From ATZT02 sp964655115 (GTDB lineage: Bacteria > Actinomycetota > Actinomycetes > S36-B12 > UBA5976), in assembly GCA_964655115.1 (NCBI GenBank), contig CAZZKM010000009.1:1-41495 (forward strand): DNA of 41,495 nucleotides, in the 5' to 3' direction. Position numbers and translations under genes: made by a program. Below are positions 7,907 through 15,630 of the stretch, piece after piece; positions within the stretch are counted from its first letter, which is position 1, and the number at the start of each line of letters is the position of its first letter. The notes under the pieces are model-generated. The model worked only from the letters and a program-made list of their open reading frames with translations. It searched no databases and was not told where the DNA came from.

Positions 7907-8761
7907 GTGAATTTAGACATTAAATCTATAAAGGAATATTTAGGAAAAAATCCTGTAGCAATTTGTTCTTTTTTAGGTTGGAATGATGCAGCAGAAACAG
8001 CGTCTAATGTCATTGACCACTTGATTGAAGTTTGGGATGCAACTGAAATAACTGCAATGGATCCAGATCCTTATTATGACTATCAAGTTGCTCGGCCAAG
8101 AGTTCGTTTAACCGATGAAGGAAAACGAGTAATCGATTGGCCAACAACTCGAATTTTTTTAGCAGACCCACCTGGTTCACCTAATTCAGTTTTGCTTGTC
8201 CAAGGTATTGAACCAAATTTAAAATGGAAGAATTTTGTTAGTGAGCTTTTGGATATTTTTGATGATTACGAAGTTTCATTAATTATTTCCTGTGGCGCTT
8301 TATTGGCTGATGCTCCGCACACAAGACCTGTTCCAGTAACTACTGTTGCTGCAACGCCAGAATTAACTGAAAATTTAGATTTAGAACCATCTGCTTATGA
8401 AGGTCCTACCGGAATTATTGGAGTTGTACAAGACGAAGCAACTGAAAGAGATATCGCCTCAATATCGCTTTGGGCTGCAATACCTCATTATGTTTCTTCC
8501 CCACCAAATCCAAAAGCAACTCTTGCAGTGATTTCAAAATTAGAAGATTTACTAGATATTTCTATACCTCTAAATGATTTGATTGACGAATCAAGAGCCT
8601 GGCAAGAAGGAGTAGACCAACTTTCTGCTGAAGATGATGAAATAAAAGATTATGTAACGAAATTAGAGTCTTCGGTCGATGCCTCAGATTTACCAGAGGC
8701 AAGTGGCGAAGCCATTGCAAGAGAATTTGAAAGATATTTAAAGAGAAGAACTAAAGATTAG
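7907..8761 (+). CDS. PAC2-family protein (proteasome assembly chaperone-like fold)
   Basis: This 284-residue protein of the PAC2 family is named after a eukaryotic proteasome-assembly chaperone and is common as an uncharacterised gene in proteasome-bearing actinobacteria. The N-terminal segment has AICSFLGWNDAAETASNVID, the middle has SCGALLADAPHTRPVPVT and GPTGIIGVVQDEA, and YLKRRTKD ends an acidic helical tail. The GTG start is fixed by a near-perfect AGGAGGA seven bases upstream. It lies 1.6 kb from the proteasome operon on the opposite strand, which suggests but does not prove a functional tie. No catalytic motif is evident. The 3' end interlocks with pgi by four bases. The family call is firm; the function is unknown. 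Confidence 0.85.
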   Translation: MNLDIKSIKEYLGKNPVAICSFLGWNDAAETASNVIDHLIEVWDATEITAMDPDPYYDYQVARPRVRLTDEGKRVIDWPTTRIFLADPPGSPNSVLLVQGIEPNLKWKNFVSELLDIFDDYEVSLIISCGALLADAPHTRPVPVTTVAATPELTENLDLEPSAYEGPTGIIGVVQDEATERDIASISLWAAIPHYVSSPPNPKATLAVISKLEDLLDISIPLNDLIDESRAWQEGVDQLSAEDDEIKDYVTKLESSVDASDLPEASGEAIAREFERYLKRRTKD

Positions 8762-10350
8762 TTTTTCTTATAAAATTTGATATTTTCTTCGGTTGAATCA
8801 TCGAATTTTTCATTAGTTTTTCCAATAATTTTTTGATAAATCTGCTTAGCGTTTGATTTGCCAAGTTCGACTCCAAACTGATCGAACGAGTTAATGTTTA
8901 AAAGAAATCCTTGGATCATGATGCTTATTTCATAAAACGCGATTAATTGACCTAAGTTATAGGCGTCTAATTGTTCCATCCACACAATATTGGAAGGCCT
9001 ATTTCCAGGCATAACTTTATGATTTATTAAATGACTTGGAGTGCTTTCTTTAATTAACTGTTTCTCAGTCATTCCCTGCATCATGGTCATACTTTGAGCC
9101 AGTGCATTTGAAACTAATTGATCATTAAATAATTTATTTTTACCGTAATTACTTTTGATTAATATAAAATCTACAGGAATTACTTGATTTCCTTGTTGAA
9201 TCATCTGAAAAAACGAGTGCTGAGAATTAGTACCAGGTTCTCCGAAAACAATTGGTGCATTTATCATTTTTGATTTTTTGCCATTTATGTGAACACTTTT
9301 ACCGTTACTTTCCATCCAAGTTTGTTGAAGAAAAGCAGGAAACTTTGCGAGTAAAGAAGAGTAAGGAACAATAGCTAACGTATTAAACTTCATGAAATTA
9401 AGATTCCAAAAGTTCACAATCGCATGCCAAAAAGATGGATTATTTATTAAATCTGTCTCAGACAAGACTTTGTCGTAATCACCTGCACCATTCTTCATTT
9501 CTCGAAATAAATTAGACCCATACCCTAGTGCTATGGAAATTCCAACAGCACTAAACAATGAATATCTACCACCTACCCAATCCCAAAATAAAAATGTTTG
9601 ATTATTTCTAATTCCATAATTCTCGCTTTTTAAAGAATCAGTAGTTATTGCCACAATATTGGAGGAAACATCCATAGATTGATCATTTCGTTGAAGCCAA
9701 CTTTTTATATATGTACCATTTTCAAGTGTTTCAAGTGTTGAGAAGGTTTTACTAATCACCAAAACTAAAGTTGTACTAGGTTTTAGTTTACTCAATATAT
9801 TGTCTAAATAGACTTGATCAATATTAGAAACAAAATGTACATTAACTTTTCCATCGTGGAAATTTTTTAACGCATCATAGGCAACATTTGGACCTAAATC
9901 TGAACCTCCAATACCAATACTTATGACATCTGTAAATACTTCGTTACTAAAACTTTTTATGGAACCATTCCTTATACCGTCTGCGAAATTAAGAAATTTT
10001 TCTTCTTCAATTCTGATTTTCTTACTGAATTCACTAGTTTGAGTGTTCTGTTGTTCTTGCCTCAGCCAAAAGTGACCAACTTTTCTATCTTCGGTTTGAT
10101 TTACATTCTTTCCCTGCAATAAATCATTGATCCTTAATTTCAAATCTTTATTTCGACTAATATTTTGAAATATCTTCTTCGTAGTATTGTCCAAAAAGTT
10201 TTTACTGAAATCTAAGTTAATTTTTGAATAATTAACTCTATAATCTTTACTCCGCTTAGAATCTTTGATAAATAATTTATCAATTTGAATATCTTTTAAT
10301 CTCTTCGATAATTTTTTTAATTTTACAAAATCTTTTGAACTAATGATCAC
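8758..10350 (-). CDS. pgi: Glucose-6-phosphate isomerase
   Basis: Pgi interconverts glucose 6-phosphate and fructose 6-phosphate in the cytoplasm. The 530-residue protein has the SIS-domain motif SIGIGGSDLGPN, the family signature WVGGRYSLFSAVG, the catalytic EPGTNSQHSFFQ segment with its Glu and His, and a C-terminal FDQFGVELGK containing the catalytic lysine. Length is close to the usual 540-550. The GTG start at 10350 lies inside mshC and the two genes overlap by 11 bases, so it is the last gene of the uppP-to-pgi operon. The N-terminal region is very lysine-rich, in keeping with the low G+C. In many actinobacteria pgi sits beside tal and zwf; its place here is unusual. Confidence 0.95.
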   Translation of the reverse strand: MIISSKDFVKLKKLSKRLKDIQIDKLFIKDSKRSKDYRVNYSKINLDFSKNFLDNTTKKIFQNISRNKDLKLRINDLLQGKNVNQTEDRKVGHFWLRQEQQNTQTSEFSKKIRIEEEKFLNFADGIRNGSIKSFSNEVFTDVISIGIGGSDLGPNVAYDALKNFHDGKVNVHFVSNIDQVYLDNILSKLKPSTTLVLVISKTFSTLETLENGTYIKSWLQRNDQSMDVSSNIVAITTDSLKSENYGIRNNQTFLFWDWVGGRYSLFSAVGISIALGYGSNLFREMKNGAGDYDKVLSETDLINNPSFWHAIVNFWNLNFMKFNTLAIVPYSSLLAKFPAFLQQTWMESNGKSVHINGKKSKMINAPIVFGEPGTNSQHSFFQMIQQGNQVIPVDFILIKSNYGKNKLFNDQLVSNALAQSMTMMQGMTEKQLIKESTPSHLINHKVMPGNRPSNIVWMEQLDAYNLGQLIAFYEISIMIQGFLLNINSFDQFGVELGKSNAKQIYQKIIGKTNEKFDDSTEENIKFYKKN

Positions 10351-11557
10351 TATTAAAACTCAATCCAAATAGATTATTCATGACTAATTTCAATGATACC
10401 AAATCTATGTCTGAGTTCATTTTCTCAACTTTTAAGACATGCTCAATTGCGGCTGAAAAATTCAAATTACTTAACAAAAAGTCTACGACAGTTAAGAGAT
10501 CGTCATACTTAATATATTTCGAACTTGCCATTCTTAATTGTTCAAATTTATCTATGTAGTTGTTAATATCTTCTAATTCAAACTCCCAATCCATGTGCCA
10601 TGGTTTTGAAATCAGCATTAATCTAATCAAAAGTGGATCAATGCCTTTGTTTATCAATTCATGAACAAACACAAGATTGCCTTTAGACTTACTCATTTTG
10701 CTACCTTGGTAAGAGACCATTCCCACGTGACAATAAATTTCAGCAAATTCTTTATCTTTTGTAATTTTAGAAATTTCATCACACATAGAATGATGTGGAT
10801 AAATTAAATCCTTACCACCTCCTTGAATATCAAATGGTAAATTCAAATATTTTTGAGCAAGACTTATGCACTGTATATGCCAACCAGGTCTTCCTGTCCC
10901 AAAGTTTGTTTGCCATTTTGGTTCGTCGTCTGCTGATGATTTCCACAAGATTGGATCAAGTGGATCAAGTTTTCCAATTGTTTCGACATCACCGCCTCTT
11001 TCTGAAGCAATCTTTACTAATTCTTCATTACTTTTATCTGACACTAGCGCCGAATTAATATTTTTGGATTTTTTGAAGTAAGTTTTATCATTAAGTTGAT
11101 AAGAAAAATCTTTTATATCACTAATTTCGTTTATAACTAAATCAATATTTTCTTCAACTCCAACGAAATAATCTGGTGGAATAACATTCAAGGCACCCAT
11201 ATCGTCTTTATAGATTTGAACTTGCTCTTCAACAATTTCTCTCCATGGTTTTTTTAAAGATCTAGCTTTATCGAAAAGAGGATCATCTAAATCTGTAACG
11301 TTTTGAGCATAAGTTGTTTTTTGATTTATAAAATTTAAAACCCTAATAATCGAATCAAAAGTAAGATATGTAAAAGCATGACCTAAATGAGCTGAATCAT
11401 ATGGGGTAATTCCGCATACGTAAATCTTTATAGGTTCCGGTTTTCTTTTGACTGACCTGACTTTTTTAGTCTTTGAATCGTATAAATTAAGTTGTTTCAT
11501 TTGAAAATTAACGCTCAAATCGTTATTTAAAATAAAAGGTTTATTCCAACTTTGCAT
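10340..11557 (-). CDS. mshC: Cysteine:GlcN-Ins ligase MshC (mycothiol biosynthesis)
   Basis: MshC activates cysteine with ATP and joins it to glucosaminyl-inositol, the penultimate step of mycothiol synthesis. The 405-residue protein begins MQSWNKP, as MshC does. It has the CGITPYDSAHLGHA block in place of the HIGH motif, with C48 as a zinc ligand, then QNVTDLDDPLF, GRPGWHIQC with the second zinc cysteine, GGGKDLIYPHHS with the histidine ligand, and KMSKSKGN. These separate it from its paralogue cysteinyl-tRNA synthetase, which is longer and lacks the MQSW start. It lies 15 bases after the SCO1664-family gene, a widely conserved pairing. Its presence implies that this lineage makes mycothiol; other msh genes are not in the window. 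Confidence 0.94.
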   Translation of the reverse strand: MQSWNKPFILNNDLSVNFQMKQLNLYDSKTKKVRSVKRKPEPIKIYVCGITPYDSAHLGHAFTYLTFDSIIRVLNFINQKTTYAQNVTDLDDPLFDKARSLKKPWREIVEEQVQIYKDDMGALNVIPPDYFVGVEENIDLVINEISDIKDFSYQLNDKTYFKKSKNINSALVSDKSNEELVKIASERGGDVETIGKLDPLDPILWKSSADDEPKWQTNFGTGRPGWHIQCISLAQKYLNLPFDIQGGGKDLIYPHHSMCDEISKITKDKEFAEIYCHVGMVSYQGSKMSKSKGNLVFVHELINKGIDPLLIRLMLISKPWHMDWEFELEDINNYIDKFEQLRMASSKYIKYDDLLTVVDFLLSNLNFSAAIEHVLKVEKMNSDIDLVSLKLVMNNLFGLSFNSDH

Positions 11558-11572
11558 TAAAACACCTTTATC

Positions 11573-12352
11573 TCAAAAAATTGGCCAAGGAATTGCTGGC
11601 CAATCTTTACTTGGCTCCGGAAATTTACCTTGCACTAACACTACCTCAATTCGATTTAAGGCAGCTTTCATTTCTTCCAGACTCAATAGATGATTTTGAT
11701 TTTGAATCAAATTTGTTATTTCTGTTCTAGCGTTTTCCAATAAAGTTAAGTCTGAACTTTTTAAACTCTCCCCTATCCACCCCCATAGAATCGTTCTTAA
11801 TTTCGCGTCTTGATGCCAAGTAACACCGTGATCAATAATCCATATTTTTTCGTTTATATCTTTTAATATATGTCCGCCTTTTCTGTCGGCATTATTAATT
11901 ATTAGATCAAAGATTGCTATCTTTCTTAGATCTTCATTATCATCATGTGCTAAGCACACAAGTTTATTTAATTCGTCGTAGCCATTTAAAACTTTTTTAT
12001 ACTTTTGGGGAATATCTGATTGACTACGGATAATCACTAATTGGTTGTCTACCTCTTCTATCCATTCTTGAACTAAACACTCACCTATTTCAGAAATTGT
12101 TCTTTTAATGCAAGTAGGAACAAAATTCAAATTGAGTTTTTCACTCAATTCATAGGTAGCAATCTCTCTATTATTAAGGTCTGAGTCTGGAAAATCCCAT
12201 AATGGACGAATCAAAGCTGTTGGTTTAATAATTACAGAAAGTTGTTCTTCTTTATTTTTTACAATGGCTTTTAAAGCACCGTTTGAAGATTCTGGAATTA
12301 ATCCTTGAATCTCAATATTTCCGTTTAATAATAAATCTTTTTTATCAGACAC
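11573..12352 (-). CDS. SCO1664-family protein (kinase-like fold, function unknown)
   Basis: This 259-residue protein matches the actinobacterial family named after S. coelicolor SCO1664, usually found directly before mshC. Visible hallmarks are an N-terminal GNIEIQGLIPESSNGALKA, IKPTALIRPLWDFP with a possible phosphate-binding lysine, REIATYELSE, then NNADRKGGHIL and IWIIDHGVTWH. The last two resemble the catalytic-loop Asp and the metal-binding Asp of phosphatidylinositol-3/4-kinase-like folds. An ATP-dependent phosphotransferase is therefore possible, but no substrate is known to me. It begins three bases after DUF3090 and is probably co-translated. The family call is good; the kinase idea is inference. 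Confidence 0.82.
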   Translation of the reverse strand: MSDKKDLLLNGNIEIQGLIPESSNGALKAIVKNKEEQLSVIIKPTALIRPLWDFPDSDLNNREIATYELSEKLNLNFVPTCIKRTISEIGECLVQEWIEEVDNQLVIIRSQSDIPQKYKKVLNGYDELNKLVCLAHDDNEDLRKIAIFDLIINNADRKGGHILKDINEKIWIIDHGVTWHQDAKLRTILWGWIGESLKSSDLTLLENARTEITNLIQNQNHLLSLEEMKAALNRIEVVLVQGKFPEPSKDWPAIPWPIF

Positions 12353-12355
12353 AAT

Positions 12356-12904
12356 TTATCTTTTATAGCCATTTGCTCTTGCGCAGATATGACCTTGTTG
12401 TCCTAACGGTTCTTGGCAAAATGGGCAGGGTTGTCTACCAGCCGAGACCAATCTACGAGCTCTTTCAGAAAAATTACGTCCTTGAGTTGCACTCAAATAA
12501 ACTCGCAAAACATCTGGACCATTTGTTTCATTGCTGTCGATTTCAGGAACTTTTTCATCGCCTTCTGCGTGAGCTTCCACAATTAGGTTTTTATTTTTGA
12601 TATTCCAGCCTAAACTTAAAACACCGGTTCGAAATTCCTCGTTTATTGGATTGTCTAATGGCTCCAAATCCAAAATGTTCTGATCGTACTTTGTAGGAAT
12701 TGATTCATCACTTGAATCATTTTTTATTTGATCAAGTAGTAAATCTATTCGTTCAGCAAGAATTGCTACTTGAGATTTTTCCACAAGTACACTATTAATA
12801 ATTGCTTTTGATTTTGCTTGCAAGAAAAATATTCGCTCACCAGGTTGCCCAACTGTTCCTGACACGAATCTATCTGGATTTGGATGGGAAAAAATTTTAC
12901 GCAT
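12356..12904 (-). CDS. DUF3090 family protein
   Basis: This 182-residue actinobacterial protein of unknown function belongs to the family DUF3090. The N-terminus RFVSGTVGQPGERIFFLQA and the middle helix SQVAILAERIDLLLDQI are typical. The C-terminus has a CPFCQEPLGQQGHICARANG segment with a CxxC and a later Cys next to a His, so a zinc site is plausible. It is almost always found with a histidine-phosphatase gene before it and the SCO1664-family gene after it, as here. The ATG shares one base with the phosphatase stop (TAATG). The conserved association with mshC hints at a mycothiol or related role, but this has no direct support in the sequence. Confidence 0.86.
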   Translation of the reverse strand: MRKIFSHPNPDRFVSGTVGQPGERIFFLQAKSKAIINSVLVEKSQVAILAERIDLLLDQIKNDSSDESIPTKYDQNILDLEPLDNPINEEFRTGVLSLGWNIKNKNLIVEAHAEGDEKVPEIDSNETNGPDVLRVYLSATQGRNFSERARRLVSAGRQPCPFCQEPLGQQGHICARANGYKR

Positions 12905-13551
12905 TAACCGGCTCCACCACCTAAGTCAGATTTTGACTTTGAAATAAAATCCAAACGATTGTTCATACTTTTAACAATGATATTTTTTTTCCAAATATCA
13001 ACTATTGATATAGAACTTGGATCAATCATAACTTTTTGAAATTTATCCATCTCTATTCCAAGCGAATAAGCTATAAATAATCTAATTGGATCACCGTGAG
13101 AAACTATTAGTAAGTTTTCATCTTTTTTTAATTTACTTGATTCTTTAATTATAAATTTCTTAAATCTATTTAGAATATTATTGAATGATTCTCCGCCTGG
13201 AAAGGTTACCTTACTTGGACAATTTTGAACTTGTTTCCATAATTTTTCTTTTCTTAAATCCTTTAATTTTTTATTTTGCCATTTACCATAATCGCATTCA
13301 TTTAAATCATTTGAAATTAAAAATTTTGATTTGTAATTATTATTTTTTAAAATAATCTCAGTGGTAGCTATACAACGCTCCATTGGACTAGAAAAAATCT
13401 TTTTAAATTTAACATCACTCAAAACAAATGAAGTGTTTAATACTTGCTTTAATCCTTCACTATCAAGATTGACGCCCTTTGTGCGTCCAGCCAAAATGCC
13501 ATCTTTATTGGCGGTCGTTCTTCCATGTCTTACGAGATAAATATGAGGCAC
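12904..13551 (-). CDS. Histidine-phosphatase superfamily, MSMEG_4193-type phosphomutase-like
   Basis: This 215-residue protein carries the RHGRTTAN catalytic motif near the N-terminus, SSPMERCIATTEI, an NECDYGKW segment and SHGDPIRLF with the second catalytic histidine. It is the member of the phosphoglycerate-mutase-like superfamily that co-occurs with DUF3090 in actinobacteria. The natural substrate is not known. The sequence is unusually rich in lysine and isoleucine and very AT-rich, yet all catalytic residues are kept, so this looks like mutational bias and not decay. It begins nine bases after uppP and overlaps DUF3090 by one base. The superfamily is certain; a metabolic phosphomutase or phosphatase role is only inferred. 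Confidence 0.85.
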   Translation of the reverse strand: MPHIYLVRHGRTTANKDGILAGRTKGVNLDSEGLKQVLNTSFVLSDVKFKKIFSSPMERCIATTEIILKNNNYKSKFLISNDLNECDYGKWQNKKLKDLRKEKLWKQVQNCPSKVTFPGGESFNNILNRFKKFIIKESSKLKKDENLLIVSHGDPIRLFIAYSLGIEMDKFQKVMIDPSSISIVDIWKKNIIVKSMNNRLDFISKSKSDLGGGAG

Positions 13552-13560
13552 TTGATAATT

Positions 13561-14379
13561 CTAGATCGGATTGATGATTTGTGCATTTAGAAGAAGTAAA
13601 ACGATTATTGCAAGAATTATTCTATAAATGACAAAACTAGTTAATGAATGCTTACCCAACCATTTAAGTAACCAAGCAATACTTATATAACCGACAATAA
13701 ATGCTATTAATGTTGCAAAAATTGTTGGTCCCCATCCAACAGCATTATTTTTTGTTATATCCAATGCTTCATAAACTCCTGATAAGACAATGGCTGGAAC
13801 GCTTAATAAAAATGAAACTCTTGCAGCAGCATCTCGTTTAATTTTAAGAAATCTAGCTGCTGTGATTGTTGCCCCAGACCTTGAGAAACCAGGAATTAAA
13901 GCCAAAGCTTGAGCAAGACCCATTATAAAAATATGCTTACTTGAAATCTCTGTTATTTCTAAATTTTGTTTATTAAAACGATCTGCAACAAACATGACAA
14001 ATGAGAAAACTAATAAAATAATGGCAACCAAATATAAGTTTCTTGCACTTGTTCTAATGAAATCTTGCGCAAAGAATCCAATTAAAGCAATTGGAACAGT
14101 AGCAAACAAAATTGATAGACCTAATTTGAATTCAAAATTTCTTTGATTCTTGTCAAATGAACCCTTAATCAGTGCTGAACTGATATTTTTTAAATCTTTT
14201 CGAAAATATATTAAAACCGAAAAAATAGTTCCAATTTGAGTAACCGCAGTAAAGGAAGCTCCAAAATCCTTACTTCCCACTAGTGGCGGAATAATTCTCA
14301 AATGAGCACTTGATGAAATGGGTAAAAATTCTGTAATTCCTTGAACAATGCCCAAGAGGCCAGCCAGCCACCATTCCAC
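13561..14379 (-). CDS. uppP: Undecaprenyl-diphosphatase UppP (BacA)
   Basis: UppP is an inner-membrane enzyme that dephosphorylates undecaprenyl pyrophosphate to recycle the carrier lipid of peptidoglycan synthesis. The 272-residue protein has many hydrophobic segments and both signature regions: QGITEFLPISSSAH near the N-terminus and PGFSRSGATITAARF in the middle. Length is normal. The GTG start at 14377-14379 has a GGGAG element about seven bases upstream; the nearby ATG at 14374 is out of frame. It is the first gene of the six-gene operon ending in pgi. A 75-base gap to the divergent aldo/keto reductase gene must hold both promoters, but I cannot place clear boxes. Confidence 0.94.
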   Translation of the reverse strand: MEWWLAGLLGIVQGITEFLPISSSAHLRIIPPLVGSKDFGASFTAVTQIGTIFSVLIYFRKDLKNISSALIKGSFDKNQRNFEFKLGLSILFATVPIALIGFFAQDFIRTSARNLYLVAIILLVFSFVMFVADRFNKQNLEITEISSKHIFIMGLAQALALIPGFSRSGATITAARFLKIKRDAAARVSFLLSVPAIVLSGVYEALDITKNNAVGWGPTIFATLIAFIVGYISIAWLLKWLGKHSLTSFVIYRIILAIIVLLLLNAQIINPI

Positions 14380-14454
14380 TAGTTTCTCCCGACTTTTTGC
14401 CCAAATTAATGAAAATGAATTTGCTTATTTCAATTATTGCAATAACCTCACAAT

Positions 14455-15444
14455 ATGAGACGTAATCTCTTGGCCAACACAGGTGTTGAAGTTTCTTCAT
14501 TTGCTCTGGGCACCATGACCTGGGGTAACGACACAGATGAACCGGAAGCTCGATCTATATTTAAATCCTTCATTGACGCCGGTGGAAATTTTATTGACAC
14601 TGCAGATTCTTACGCCTCAGGAACTTCGGAAGAACTTGTAGGCCAAATAATTGGTGAAATTGGTAATCGAGATTCTCTATTCTTAGCGACCAAAGCAGTA
14701 GTTGTAAATCCACCACGAAAATACAATGCCAGCGCTTCGCACATAACTAATGCTTTAAACACATCCTTAATAAGACTTGGAGTTGATTATGTTGACTTAT
14801 GGCAAATGCATCACTGGGATGTTTTGACGCCTATCGATGAAACTATTAGAGCAATTGATTTAAATTATCGTCAAGGTAAATTTAGGTACTTTGGAATATC
14901 TAATTATTCAAGTTGGCAAACAGCTTTAATGATTAATGAGTGTAAAAATTTAAATATTCCGTTTGTTACAGCACAACACGAATATTCTTTGGTGGAAAGA
15001 AACGTGGAAAAAGATTTAATACCGCTTTTAATTAATCAAGAAAAATCCTTACTACCTTGGTCACCTTTGGGCAGAGGTATTCTTACAGGAAAATATAAAT
15101 TTGGAACACCAGTAGATTCAAGAGCTGCGTCAGCTCATTTCTCTAAATTTATTCAAAAGCATTTAACTGATGAGAAATCAAGAATCGTTGATGCCGTTAT
15201 AACTGCGGCAGAAGGTATTGGTAAATCTCCAGCAGAAGTTGCCCTTGCTTGGTTGAAAGCGCAACCTTCGGTGGGTTCGATAATTTTAGGTGCAAGAAAT
15301 CTTGCACAACTAAAAATACTTCTTAAAGCAGAAGAATTGAACCTACCGCAAGAAATAATTAACGCATTGTCCGACGTTTCTTCGCCGATTTTTTCTTATC
15401 CTGAGTCAAGATGGGTGCAATTAAATAAAGAAAGGGGTAATTAA
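14455..15444 (+). CDS. Aldo/keto reductase
   Basis: This 329-residue NADPH-dependent oxidoreductase of the AKR superfamily is predicted to be a TIM barrel. It has the GTMTWGN start strand, NFIDTADSYASGTSEELVG with the catalytic Asp and Tyr, FLATKAVV with the active-site Lys, and QMHHWD with the His. The substrate loop and the C-terminal cofactor region (SPLGRGILTGKY, SVGSIILGARNLAQL) are also present. The catalytic tetrad is therefore complete. The physiological substrate is not predictable. There is no obvious Shine-Dalgarno before the ATG, so it may be leaderless. It is followed directly by the DUF5703 gene, whose ATG abuts its stop codon. Confidence 0.9.
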   Translation: MRRNLLANTGVEVSSFALGTMTWGNDTDEPEARSIFKSFIDAGGNFIDTADSYASGTSEELVGQIIGEIGNRDSLFLATKAVVVNPPRKYNASASHITNALNTSLIRLGVDYVDLWQMHHWDVLTPIDETIRAIDLNYRQGKFRYFGISNYSSWQTALMINECKNLNIPFVTAQHEYSLVERNVEKDLIPLLINQEKSLLPWSPLGRGILTGKYKFGTPVDSRAASAHFSKFIQKHLTDEKSRIVDAVITAAEGIGKSPAEVALAWLKAQPSVGSIILGARNLAQLKILLKAEELNLPQEIINALSDVSSPIFSYPESRWVQLNKERGN

Positions 15445-15630
15445 ATGTCGGCCTCTTGGGAGATCAGAGAAGTGCCATTACCTTCAAAGTCTTCTAGACA
15501 AGAAGCGAAAACAATTTTGACCGAACTTGCCGAATACGGAAGATGGGAACTAGTTAGAACAAGAATTTATCCCAATGGAATAAAACGGATGTGGGTTAAA
15601 AAAAGAGTTTTGAGAGTTGAACGCACCTAA
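15445..15630 (+). CDS. DUF5703 family small protein
   Basis: This 61-residue basic protein matches the actinobacterial family DUF5703: SWEIREVPLPSKSSRQEAKTI at the start, LTELAEYGRWELVRTR in the middle, and a WVKKRVLRVER end. No membrane segment or catalytic motif is visible. An AAAGGGG element inside the reductase gene precedes the ATG, which follows the upstream stop without a gap, so the two are co-translated. The stop interlocks with the M20 peptidase stop. In other actinobacteria it also lies near an M20 peptidase gene, as I recall it. The function is unknown. Confidence 0.83.
   Translation: MSASWEIREVPLPSKSSRQEAKTILTELAEYGRWELVRTRIYPNGIKRMWVKKRVLRVERT

Noticed and set aside
12904..13551. 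Possible decay or foreign origin of the very AT-rich phosphatase gene
   Set aside because: All catalytic motifs and the frame are intact and the gene sits in its conserved neighbourhood, so mutation bias is enough to explain the composition.
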